Source: Thermohalobacter berrensis (GTDB taxonomy: Bacteria > Bacillota > Clostridia > Tissierellales > Thermohalobacteraceae). Taken from it: a DNA stretch of 64,000 nucleotides. The notes below the pieces were generated by a model, which searched no databases, was not told the DNA's origin, and was given only the letters and a program-made list of their open reading frames with translations. The position numbers and the translations under genes are program-made. Shown here piece by piece: positions 34,814 to 43,123 of the stretch (its first letter is position 1; every line of letters starts with the position of its first letter). The stretch spans positions 1 to 64,000 of the forward strand of contig NZ_MCIB01000009.1 of the NCBI RefSeq assembly GCF_003609645.1. Direction: 5' to 3'.

Positions 34814-35830
34814 ATGAATAAGAATAGGAATGTTACAATTAAAGATGTAGCTAAAAAAGCTGGTGTATCTGTAAGTACAGTTTCTAGAGCCTTTAACGGA
34901 TATAGTGATATTAATAAAGAAACCCGTGAAAGAATATTTAAAATTGCTGAGGAAATAGGATATGTACCAAGTATACTAGCTAGGGGTATGAGGGCTGAAA
35001 AAGCCAATAGAATAGGCATTGCTATTGAGGATTATGATGAAAATGAACCCACATATTCTTTTACTTATAGAATACTTGTTGGGTTTATGGAATATGCCTC
35101 AGAAAGAGGATATGAAGTAGTCTTTTTACCTAATTTATCAAAATATCAAGAAAGTAGATTAGTCCAAATATTAAAGGATTATCACCTAGATGGTGTCTTT
35201 TTAGTAGGATTAAAATTAAGTGATGAATTTTATAAACAGGCTTTAAGGGGAGAATTTCCTTGTGTTTTATTTGATATTCCAATTAAAAGGGGAAAAATAG
35301 GTTTTGTAGGTACAGACAGCATAAAAGGAGCAAGTCTAGCTATAGAACATTTTGTAAAAAATGGACATAAAAAAATAGCATTTATTAATGGCCATGAAAA
35401 TGCATATGTTAGTCTTCAAAGACTTGATGGATATTATTTATCTTTAATGAAAAATGATATAACAATAGATAAAACATTAATCTATTTTGGAGACTTTACA
35501 GAAGAAAGTGGAAAAGAAGGTGTAAGGGAATTATTTAATAGACATAGGGATATTTCAGCAATTTTTGCTGCAAGTGACCTTATGGCTATAGGGGCAATTA
35601 AAGAGCTTAAGAAGATGGGAAAAAGAATACCAGATGATGTTGAAATAATTGGCTTTGATGATTTAGATCTTAGTGCATATATTACACCAAAACTTTCGAC
35701 TATAAGACAAAATTCTTATAAAATAGGTGTTTCAGCAGCCACACTTTTAATTAATCTTATAAATGGTCAAAATATTAATCAAATTATTTTAGAACCAGAA
35801 TTAGTTTTAAGACAAAGTACAAAAAATTAA
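34814..35830 (+). CDS. LacI-family transcriptional repressor
   Basis: About 338 residues. The N-terminal helix-turn-helix VTIKDVAKKAGVSVSTVSRAFNGYS, the hinge ILARGMRAEKANRIGI, and a periplasmic-binding-like sugar domain follow. Start at ATG 34814 because the promoter -10 ends at 34769 and GGATGG precedes 34814; the longer frame from 34778 would begin at about the transcript start. It lies directly before the GH65 gene and shares AAACGTTT-type sites with four promoters, so it likely represses the disaccharide genes and its own gene. Confidence 0.9.
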   Translation: MNKNRNVTIKDVAKKAGVSVSTVSRAFNGYSDINKETRERIFKIAEEIGYVPSILARGMRAEKANRIGIAIEDYDENEPTYSFTYRILVGFMEYASERGYEVVFLPNLSKYQESRLVQILKDYHLDGVFLVGLKLSDEFYKQALRGEFPCVLFDIPIKRGKIGFVGTDSIKGASLAIEHFVKNGHKKIAFINGHENAYVSLQRLDGYYLSLMKNDITIDKTLIYFGDFTEESGKEGVRELFNRHRDISAIFAASDLMAIGAIKELKKMGKRIPDDVEIIGFDDLDLSAYITPKLSTIRQNSYKIGVSAATLLINLINGQNINQIILEPELVLRQSTKN

Positions 35831-35850
35831 GGTATAAAAGTGAGAAAACA

Positions 35851-35893
35851 AAAAAAGCTGTAGTGGAGATAAAATCTCTGCTACAGCTTTTTT
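35851..35893 (+). terminator. Rho-independent terminator
   Basis: A stem of about 17 bp starting AAAGCTGTAG with two wobble pairs, followed by TTTTTTT. Confidence 0.88.
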
Positions 35894-35983
35894 GTCTAAT
35901 TACTACAAACTGTTAACAATTTAATGGAGAATTAAAGGCAAATTAATTTTTTTCAAAAAAATATAAAAAATTAGAATTTAATC

Positions 35984-36012
35984 TTGAAAGAAAGGGTATA
36001 TAATTATATAAT
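35984..36012 (+). promoter_or_regulatory. promoter of the GH65 operon
   Basis: TTGAAA (35984-35989) and TATAAT (36007-36012) with exactly 17 bases between. It runs inside the longest GH65 reading frame, so the real start codon must be downstream. Confidence 0.8.
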
Positions 36013-36021
36013 GAAAACATA

Positions 36022-36035
36022 CGAAAACGTTTACG
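36022..36035. promoter_or_regulatory. LacI-type operator at the GH65 transcript start
   Basis: CGAAAACGTTTACG covers about +3 to +16 of the predicted transcript, a classic repressor position. It shares the AAACGTTT core with the sites at 28863, 34707 and 42207. Confidence 0.7.
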
Positions 36036-36058
36036 AAAATAACAAATGGGGGTTGCAA

Positions 36059-38350
36059 ATGATGGATGAAAAACTGTGGTTTGTGGAACAAAGTAATTAC
36101 AAGGCATATGAAAACCCAAAATATGAAACAGTTTTTACTTTAGCCAATGGATATAGGGGACTTAGAGGTTGGTTAGAATTCTCAAATTATGGATTTCCAG
36201 GAAACTTAATTGCAGGAGTATTTGATAAAGCTGATAGCCAAACTACAGAATTAGTAAATTGTCCCAACCCATTAGTATTTAATATTTATACTGAAAATGA
36301 AAAATTAGATATTGACAGATGTGTAGTATTAGATTTTGCAAGAAAATTAAATATGAAGGAAGGCATTCTCTATTCAGAAATTAAACTAAAAACTCAAAAA
36401 GGAAAAATTATAAAAATAGCTTCTGAAAGATTCGTAAGTAGAAGTAATGTACATAGATGGGGTATAAGATACACTATAACTCCTATTAACTATTCAGGTA
36501 AACTTTTTATTGAAAATATAATAGATGGCAGCATAACAAACAATGAATTTGAGCCTATTAAAAAGGTAAAACATCTAGATGTTAAAAAGGGATACGATTT
36601 GGATACAGGAATTGCAATAAAAGTAGTTACTAAAGATAAAGGGATTGAAATAGTAGAGGGAACAGTTGTAAGAGGTATAGGAGATATTTTACAAAATAGA
36701 AAATATGGAGTTTTCGGAGAAAAGGTAAGAGAAATCTACGAGATGAGGGTTAAAGAAGGTAAAGATTACACTATAGAAAAGTATGGAGTAACTTATACAT
36801 CCAGAGACACAGATAAAGACCCTTATTATCTTTTAGAAGAAGATATTAAGTCATATCTTGAAAAGGGACTAGAGAAAGAACTTAATCTACATAGAGATAA
36901 GTGGAAAGAGCTTTGGGACAAGATTGATATCAAAATAAAAGGAGATAAAAAAGCACAGACTGGCATAAGATTTAATCTTTTTCAATTATCATCTTCAGCT
37001 TATGAAAAGGATGACAGAATAAGTATTGCAGCAAAGGGACTACATGGAGAAGGTTATAAAGGTCACGTGTTCTGGGATACTGAAATTTATATGCTTCCAT
37101 TTTTCATATATACAAACCCTGAAGTTGCTAAAACATTACTAATGTATAGATATAATACTATCGATGGAGCTAGGAAAAATGCACGTGAAAACGGATATGA
37201 AGGAGCTCAATTTCCTTGGGAAGCTGCAGATGATGGAACAGAAGTAACTCCTAAATGGGGAGTTGATTATGACGGTAATCCAGTTAGAATTTGGACAGGA
37301 GATGAAGAATTTCATATAAGCTCTGATATAGCCTTTGGAGTATGGGAGTATTACAGAACCACAAAAGATAAAGATTTTATGATGAATTACGGAATTGAAA
37401 TAGTATTAGATACTTCAAAATTTTGGAGTAGTAGAGTAGAATACAATGAAGAATTTGATAGATATGAAATAAACATGGTAATAGGACCAGACGAATTCCA
37501 TGAGCATGTAAATAATAATGTTTATACAAATTATTTAGCAAAATGGAACATAAAAAAAGGAATTGAACTTGCTAAATGGCTTAAAAAAGAAGATACTAAT
37601 ATTTATGAAAAATTATTAAACAAACTAGATATAAGTGAAGATGATATTAATAAATGGAGAGAAATTGAGTCAAAAATATATATTCCTAAAGATGAAAAAA
37701 GTAAGCTAATTGAACAATTTGAAGGATATTTCAAGCTTAAGGATATTACTATAAAAGAATATGATGAAAATGGAATGCCAAAATGGCCTGATATGGAAGG
37801 ATGTAAACTTGGAGAAACCCAGCTTATAAAGCAACCTGATGTTGTAATGTTAATGCTTGTATTAGGGGATGAATTTGACTTAGAAACTAAAAAAGAAAAT
37901 TATGAATACTACGAAAAAAGGACAATGCACAAATCATCATTGAGTCCATCAATGTATTCAATAATGGGACTAACTGTTGGAGATACCAAAAATGCTTACA
38001 GATATTTCATGAAGACAGTATTAACTGATTTGGAAGATAACCAAGGAAATGCAGGACTTGGACTACATGCTGCATCTACAGGTGGATCATGGCAGTGTGC
38101 TGTATTTGGATTTGGAGGACTATATGTTGATAAGGATGAATGTCTATCCTTAAAGCCTTGGATACCAGAAAAGTGGGAAGAGTTATCTTTCAAAATTAAT
38201 TGGAGAGGTGCAATTTTAGATATTGCAATTACTCAAGAAGATATTAGAGTAAATAGTACAGACAATGTGAAAATAAAGGTTTTTGACAAAGAGTATTTTG
38301 TAGAGCCTAATAAAGATTTAACTATAAAAGCTTTAGCTTATAATAATTAA
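36059..38350 (+). CDS. GH65 disaccharide phosphorylase (kojibiose-phosphorylase-like)
   Basis: About 763 residues of the glycoside hydrolase 65 family. Typical are WGVDYDGNPVRIWTGDEEFHISSDIAFGVW and the catalytic IGPDEFHEHVNNN, where Glu479 would be the general acid, and the phosphate-binding SSLSPSMYSI segment. It cleaves an alpha-glucosyl disaccharide with phosphate to beta-glucose 1-phosphate and sugar. FHEHVNNNVYTNYLAKW is closest in my memory to kojibiose/nigerose phosphorylases; trehalose or maltose is possible. GGGGG before ATG 36059/36062 and the promoter at 35984-36012 rule out longer starts. Confidence 0.9.
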   Translation: MMDEKLWFVEQSNYKAYENPKYETVFTLANGYRGLRGWLEFSNYGFPGNLIAGVFDKADSQTTELVNCPNPLVFNIYTENEKLDIDRCVVLDFARKLNMKEGILYSEIKLKTQKGKIIKIASERFVSRSNVHRWGIRYTITPINYSGKLFIENIIDGSITNNEFEPIKKVKHLDVKKGYDLDTGIAIKVVTKDKGIEIVEGTVVRGIGDILQNRKYGVFGEKVREIYEMRVKEGKDYTIEKYGVTYTSRDTDKDPYYLLEEDIKSYLEKGLEKELNLHRDKWKELWDKIDIKIKGDKKAQTGIRFNLFQLSSSAYEKDDRISIAAKGLHGEGYKGHVFWDTEIYMLPFFIYTNPEVAKTLLMYRYNTIDGARKNARENGYEGAQFPWEAADDGTEVTPKWGVDYDGNPVRIWTGDEEFHISSDIAFGVWEYYRTTKDKDFMMNYGIEIVLDTSKFWSSRVEYNEEFDRYEINMVIGPDEFHEHVNNNVYTNYLAKWNIKKGIELAKWLKKEDTNIYEKLLNKLDISEDDINKWREIESKIYIPKDEKSKLIEQFEGYFKLKDITIKEYDENGMPKWPDMEGCKLGETQLIKQPDVVMLMLVLGDEFDLETKKENYEYYEKRTMHKSSLSPSMYSIMGLTVGDTKNAYRYFMKTVLTDLEDNQGNAGLGLHAASTGGSWQCAVFGFGGLYVDKDECLSLKPWIPEKWEELSFKINWRGAILDIAITQEDIRVNSTDNVKIKVFDKEYFVEPNKDLTIKALAYNN

Positions 38351-38389
38351 ATTATTTAAATAAAAGATTAATTAAAGGGGGAAAATTTT

Positions 38390-39613
38390 ATGAAAAAATT
38401 ATCACTTTTACTTGTTGTATTATTATTAACAACTAGTTTACTAGTTGGATGTGGTGGTGGAGCTAGTGAAGATACTTCATCTGAGTCAAAGGAGGAAACT
38501 GTAACAATTAAACTTGGTATGTGGTCATCTTCACCAGCTGAAACTGAATTAATTGATAACCAAATTGCAGAGTTTGAAAAGACTCATCCAAACATTAATA
38601 TTGAAAAGGAAGTATATACAGATGATTATATGCAACAATTACAAGCAAATATTGCTGCAAAAACAGAACCAGATGTATATTATTTAGATGTTTATCAAGC
38701 ACCTGCATTTATTGAGAAGGAAGTAATACTACCTCTTGATGAATACCTTGATCAAGAAGATGTTAAGGACTTTGAAGAAAACCTTCTAAATGGTTTTATG
38801 AAAGATGGAAAGATATATGGATTACCTAAAGATTATAATACTTTAGCATTATTCTATAATAAAGATATGTTTGAAGAAGCTGGTGTTGAAGTTCCTACAA
38901 CTTGGCAAGAACTAGAAAAAGCAGCTAAAAAATTAACTAAAGATGGAGTTAAAGGTATTGTTTTAAGCAATGATGCTGCAAGGTTTATACCATTTATATA
39001 TCAAGCTGGAGGAAAAGTACTTGACAAAAATGGAAACATAGCCTTTGATAGTGAAGCAGCGGCAAAGGGACTAGGTTTCTATTATTCATTATTTGAAAAG
39101 GGATATGCAGATACGCCACAAAATCTTGGTGTAGGCTGGAACGGCGATGCTTTAGCTCAAGAGAAAGCAGCAATGTGTATTGAAGGTGGATGGATGATAC
39201 CATTTATGAAACAAGCAGGTCCAGATGTTAATTATGGAATTGCTAAGTTACCAAAGGGAGAAAAACATGGTGATTTAGCATTTACAGTTGCATATGTTAT
39301 GAGTAAAAACACTGAACATAAAGAAGCAGCTGCTGAAGTTATTAAGTTTTTAACAGGTAAGAAAGCTCAAAAAATGGTAGCAGAAAGTGGACTTGCAATA
39401 CCATCTAGAAAATCAATGGCCAAGGTGTTTACTGAGAAATATCCAGAAAGAAAGCCTCTTGTTGATATGGTTCAATATTCAAAGGTTTATCAATTTGGAG
39501 TAAAATCACAAAAAATAATAGATGAATTAAATAATGCTGGTCAAAGGCTACAAAAAGGTGTTGAAAATGATCCACTTAAGTCTCTAAAAATAGCAGCAGA
39601 CAATCTTAAGTAA
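38390..39613 (+). CDS. sugar ABC transporter solute-binding lipoprotein
   Basis: 407 residues. The lipoprotein signal MKKLSLLLVVLLLTTSLLVG-C gives lipid-modified Cys at 21. The mature protein matches family 1 solute-binding proteins: KLGMWSSSPAETELIDNQIAEFEKTHPNINI, then DVYYLDVYQAPAFIE and YNTLALFYNKDMFEEAGVEVPTTW. It would present the disaccharide for import. It lies 39 bases after the GH65 gene with GGGGG upstream and is followed by a hairpin and two permease genes. Confidence 0.93.
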   Translation: MKKLSLLLVVLLLTTSLLVGCGGGASEDTSSESKEETVTIKLGMWSSSPAETELIDNQIAEFEKTHPNINIEKEVYTDDYMQQLQANIAAKTEPDVYYLDVYQAPAFIEKEVILPLDEYLDQEDVKDFEENLLNGFMKDGKIYGLPKDYNTLALFYNKDMFEEAGVEVPTTWQELEKAAKKLTKDGVKGIVLSNDAARFIPFIYQAGGKVLDKNGNIAFDSEAAAKGLGFYYSLFEKGYADTPQNLGVGWNGDALAQEKAAMCIEGGWMIPFMKQAGPDVNYGIAKLPKGEKHGDLAFTVAYVMSKNTEHKEAAAEVIKFLTGKKAQKMVAESGLAIPSRKSMAKVFTEKYPERKPLVDMVQYSKVYQFGVKSQKIIDELNNAGQRLQKGVENDPLKSLKIAADNLK

Positions 39614-39614
39614 A

Positions 39615-39642
39615 TATAGGAAGCACAAATGTGCTTCCTATA
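39615..39642 (+). terminator. hairpin between binding protein and permeases, partial terminator
   Basis: TATAGGAAGCAC-AAAT-GTGCTTCCTATA is a perfect 12-bp stem without a T-run. Such hairpins often stabilise the upstream message so that the binding protein is made in excess over the permeases. Confidence 0.65.
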
Positions 39643-39661
39643 TCTATTGGAGGTGTGAAAT

Positions 39662-40621
39662 TTGCCCAGTTTATCAAAAACTGAAATACAAAAAAATGAT
39701 ATGAAAGGGAAAGGTCCAACTCAAAATACATTTAAAAAGGCTAAAATAAGAGAAGCGATAGATGGATGGTTATTTTCATTACCATTTGTAATATCAGCAT
39801 TAGTGTTTTTTATCGGACCTTTAATTGTAGCTTTTTTACTAAGTTTTAAGCAGTACTCATTTTTAGATGGATCAATACTAGATGCAGAATGGGTAGGCTT
39901 TAGTAATTATATTAGGGCCTTTAAAGACCCAGTATTTCGTAAAGCATTACTAAATACAACAATATATGCAATAGGAGTTGTACCTACACAGCTAGTAATA
40001 GCCCTAGCACTAGCCCTAGTAGTAAATTCAAAAATAAAGGGAAAAACTTTCTTTAGAACTGCTTACTATATACCTACTATAACTTCAACTGTTGCTGTAG
40101 CTATAATGTTTATGTTCCTTTTTAAATCTGATGGAGTATTAAATAAGTTTTTAGGTCTTTTTGGAGTAAATCCATATACTTGGTATGATAACATATATTT
40201 GGCTTTACCATTAATTATGCTTATGGCAATATGGTCATCAATTGGTTTATATATGATAATATTTCTAGCAGGATTACAGGATATACCCGATTCTTTGTAT
40301 GAAGCCGCTAGTATAGATGGTGCAAGTAAATGGCAGCAGCTTATATATATTACTATACCAATGCTTAAACCTACAATTTTCTTTAACCTAGTAGTTTCAT
40401 TAATAGGTGCTTACCAGATATTTGACCAAGCTTATGTAATTTCAGACGGAAATGGTGGACCATTAAACTCAACAATGACAGTTGTACTTTACCTATATAA
40501 AATGGGTTTTGATGAATTTGATATGGGATACGCCTGTGCAATAGGTTTTATATTATTTGTAATTATTTTTATACTTACTTTAATTCAGAAAAAATTCTTT
40601 GGTGAAGAGACCAAAATGTAG
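39662..40621 (+). CDS. sugar ABC transporter permease, MalF/UgpA type
   Basis: 319 residues with six transmembrane helices, preceded by a charged N-terminus. The permease EAA motif is EAASIDGASKWQQLIYITIPML (about 213-235), which docks to the ATPase. TTG start with GGAGGTG six bases upstream. Part of the GH65 operon. Confidence 0.92.
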   Translation: MPSLSKTEIQKNDMKGKGPTQNTFKKAKIREAIDGWLFSLPFVISALVFFIGPLIVAFLLSFKQYSFLDGSILDAEWVGFSNYIRAFKDPVFRKALLNTTIYAIGVVPTQLVIALALALVVNSKIKGKTFFRTAYYIPTITSTVAVAIMFMFLFKSDGVLNKFLGLFGVNPYTWYDNIYLALPLIMLMAIWSSIGLYMIIFLAGLQDIPDSLYEAASIDGASKWQQLIYITIPMLKPTIFFNLVVSLIGAYQIFDQAYVISDGNGGPLNSTMTVVLYLYKMGFDEFDMGYACAIGFILFVIIFILTLIQKKFFGEETKM

Positions 40622-40632
40622 GTGGTGCAGAA

Positions 40633-41460
40633 ATGGAAAAGAAAAAAGGTATTAAATTTTCAAGAATAATATTTTATCTTATAATTATAGGTTATGCTTT
40701 AATTGCATTAGGACCATATATTTGGACCTTTATTACATCATTAAAGCCCACAAGTGAAGTTAATAATTTTTCTATAGATTTTTCAACACTGTCATTTAAA
40801 AATTATACGTTTCTTTGGAAAAAGTTCCCCTTTGGGAGATGGTTTTTAAATAGCGTTATAGTAGCAGCTATTGTTAGTATTGGTAATGTATTATTTAATT
40901 CACTAGCAGGATATGCACTGGCAAGAATCAACTTTCCAGGAAGAAAAGCATTATTTCTTGCAGTATTAAGTATGATGATGGTGCCAGGTCAGATAGTTAT
41001 GGTTCCAACATTTATGCTTTTAACAAAATTAGGATGGGTAAATACCTATAAAGGTCTTACAATTCCATTTTTAACAAGTTTATTTGGAATTTTTTTAATG
41101 AGACAATTTTTCTTAAGTATGCCTAAATCAATTGAAGAAGCAGCAACTATAGATGGATTAGGTAGATTTGGTATATTTTTTAGAATAGTATTGCCAATGG
41201 CTAAACCTGCTTTAGCTACACAATTTATTATAACCTTTAATGGAAACTGGAATAGTTTTCTATGGCCAAGTCTTTTAGCAAAATCAAGTGAAATGTATAC
41301 TTTACCTGTAGGTCTTAACTCTTTCCAAGGACAATACTATCAATTTTGGGACCAAGTAATGGCTGGTGTAATGATACTTTCTATTCCTTCAATTATAATA
41401 TTCTTAATTTTCCAGAAAAACTTTATTAAAGGAATATCTACTACTGGTATGAAAGGATGA
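40633..41460 (+). CDS. sugar ABC transporter permease, MalG/UgpE type
   Basis: 275 residues with six transmembrane helices. The EAA loop is EEAATIDGLGRFGIFFRIVLPMAKPA, and the C-terminus FIKGISTTGMKG is typical of the group. It follows the first permease by 11 bases; together they form the membrane channel for the disaccharide, energised probably by the MsmK-type ATPase at 28979. A strong terminator follows. Confidence 0.93.
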   Translation: MEKKKGIKFSRIIFYLIIIGYALIALGPYIWTFITSLKPTSEVNNFSIDFSTLSFKNYTFLWKKFPFGRWFLNSVIVAAIVSIGNVLFNSLAGYALARINFPGRKALFLAVLSMMMVPGQIVMVPTFMLLTKLGWVNTYKGLTIPFLTSLFGIFLMRQFFLSMPKSIEEAATIDGLGRFGIFFRIVLPMAKPALATQFIITFNGNWNSFLWPSLLAKSSEMYTLPVGLNSFQGQYYQFWDQVMAGVMILSIPSIIIFLIFQKNFIKGISTTGMKG

Positions 41461-41470
41461 TATTTAAGTT

Positions 41471-41520
41471 TAATAAAAAGTTTAAGCGCAGACTTTAGTC
41501 TGCGCTTAAACTTTTTATTA
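41471..41520. terminator. bidirectional terminator
   Basis: A perfect stem of about 23 bp (TAATAAAAAGTTTAAGCGCA and onward with its complement), with T-runs on both strands. The pgmB stop codon lies inside it. Confidence 0.95.
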
Positions 41521-42165
41521 AAAATCTAATATATCTAATGTTAAGTTTTTCATACTTGGGATTATTTTATCAGCATCTTTAAGTATCTCAGGGGATCCTA
41601 CTCCTATAGCAAACATTCCTGCCCTTTTAGCAGCTTCTATTCCTGCCTTTGCATCTTCGAAAACTACACATTCTTTAGGATTTATCCCTAAAGCTTCTGC
41701 TCCTAAAAGAAAGACTTCAGGCTCAGGCTTAGCCTTTGTTATTTTATTACCATCAATTATAGCATCAAAATAATCTACCATATTTATACTTTCTAAAATT
41801 GTCATAGTATTTTTGCTTGATGAACCTATTGCAACTTTAAAATTATTTTCCTTTAAAGTCTCAATAAATTCTTTAGCACCTGGTAGTATTTCTGATTCAT
41901 CCATCTTAGTAATGTATTCCCTGTACCATCCATTTTTCTTTTCTGCAAGCTCAACCTTAGTTTTTTCATCAACTTCTACTTGGCCAATTTCAAGCAGAAT
42001 TTCAAGGGATTCCATCCTACTAACTCCCTTTAATCTTTCATTATCCTTCTCAGTAAAATCGAATCCCAACTCATTAGCTAATCTTTTCCATGCTAAATAA
42101 TGATATTTAGCAGTATCGACTATTACTCCATCTAAATCAAATATACAAGCCTTTACATTACTCAT
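41518..42165 (-). CDS. pgmB: beta-phosphoglucomutase
   Basis: 215 residues of the HAD superfamily. The nucleophile motif is FDLDGVIVDTAKYHYLAW with Asp as phosphoryl acceptor and the second Asp as acid-base; motif II is IGSSSKN, motif III is KAKPEPEVFL, and VFEDAKAGIEAAKRAGM is motif IV. The KGVSRMESLE cap-domain loop is the beta-phosphoglucomutase signature. It turns beta-glucose 1-phosphate, the GH65 product, to glucose 6-phosphate. Its promoter holds a LacI-type operator, so it is coregulated with the convergent GH65 operon. Confidence 0.93.
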   Translation of the reverse strand: MSNVKACIFDLDGVIVDTAKYHYLAWKRLANELGFDFTEKDNERLKGVSRMESLEILLEIGQVEVDEKTKVELAEKKNGWYREYITKMDESEILPGAKEFIETLKENNFKVAIGSSSKNTMTILESINMVDYFDAIIDGNKITKAKPEPEVFLLGAEALGINPKECVVFEDAKAGIEAAKRAGMFAIGVGSPEILKDADKIIPSMKNLTLDILDF

Positions 42166-42199
42166 ATTAACCCCCCTTTTTTATTACACAATCATTTAT

Positions 42200-42228
42200 A
42201 TTATAACAAAAACGTTTTCGGAATGTAA
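42200..42228 (-). promoter_or_regulatory. pgmB promoter with LacI-type operator between -35 and -10
   Basis: On the minus strand TTACAT (42223-42228) and TATAAT (42200-42205) are 17 bases apart. CGAAAACGTTTTTG (42207-42220) fills the spacer, so a bound repressor would block RNA polymerase directly. Confidence 0.75.
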
Positions 42229-42259
42229 GGACGAGTTTGTATTAATATTTAAATACTAT

Positions 42260-43123
42260 TTAAATAAAATCCTCCATAAATTTTTCTGCATATACTGGTT
42301 TCCATTCCCTATTTATTAGAGGAGGTTTTGAATTTAATTGAGGGGTTCTATCTATATAGGTGCTTTTTTTCTCCTTATAAATAATACCAATAGGGATTCC
42401 TTCATCTCCCCATTCAAATGCTTTCTTAAATGCTTCTTCTTTATTTGTACAGTCATAATTTTTATCAAGTTTATATACCCTTTCTTTATACCATCTATAG
42501 GTATTTACTTTATTAAATGAGACACAAGGTTGCAATATATCTACAAGGGCATAGCCTTTATGTTTTATCGCTTCTTTCATAACATATACCAGATGTTCTT
42601 TATCACCAGAAAAGGCCCTAGCAACAAAACTACATCCTAGACTTATGGCAAAGGATATAGGATTAAAGGGGTCAACCTTAACTCCTTCTAATTGTAGGGT
42701 TGTTTTTTGACCTTTAGCAGTAGTTGGTGAGCCTTGACCTTTTGTTAATCCATATATTTGATTATCATGGACAAAATGCGTTATATCAATATTTCTTCTA
42801 ATATTGTGAATAATATGATTACCACCTTCTCCATATGAATCACCATCACCTGTATTTACTATTACCTTTAAATTTTTGTTAGCAATTTTTGCTCCAACAG
42901 CAGGGGGTACAGCCCTTCCATGTAATCCATTAAATCCATTTACATTTATATAATGGGGTAGCTTTGCAGCCTGACCAATCCCTGATGTTATAAGAACTTC
43001 GTGGGGCTTTAAATCTAGTTCAGACAATGCCTCTTTTAAGGCATTTAGTATTCCAAAATTCCCACAGCCGGGACACCATGCATTTTCATCCATAGAATTA
43101 AATAAATTAATATCTGTAGTCAT
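42260..43123 (-). CDS. 2-oxoacid:ferredoxin oxidoreductase, beta subunit
   Basis: 287 residues. The thiamine-diphosphate motif GDGDSYGEGGNHIIHNIRRN and the cluster cysteines WCPGCGNFGIL (plus LGCSF and QPCVSF) are present, as is YGLTKGQGSPTT. It uses TPP to decarboxylate a 2-oxoacid and passes electrons to ferredoxin, with the alpha/gamma subunit encoded immediately upstream. Which oxoacid (pyruvate, 2-oxoglutarate, 2-oxobutyrate or branched) is not resolved. No delta ferredoxin subunit lies in the operon. Confidence 0.9.
   Translation of the reverse strand: MTTDINLFNSMDENAWCPGCGNFGILNALKEALSELDLKPHEVLITSGIGQAAKLPHYINVNGFNGLHGRAVPPAVGAKIANKNLKVIVNTGDGDSYGEGGNHIIHNIRRNIDITHFVHDNQIYGLTKGQGSPTTAKGQKTTLQLEGVKVDPFNPISFAISLGCSFVARAFSGDKEHLVYVMKEAIKHKGYALVDILQPCVSFNKVNTYRWYKERVYKLDKNYDCTNKEEAFKKAFEWGDEGIPIGIIYKEKKSTYIDRTPQLNSKPPLINREWKPVYAEKFMEDFI

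Noticed and set aside
39615-39642. Full operon terminator after the sugar-binding protein
   Set aside because: The stem is perfect but has no T-run, and the permeases clearly belong to the same transcript; kept only as a partial terminator.
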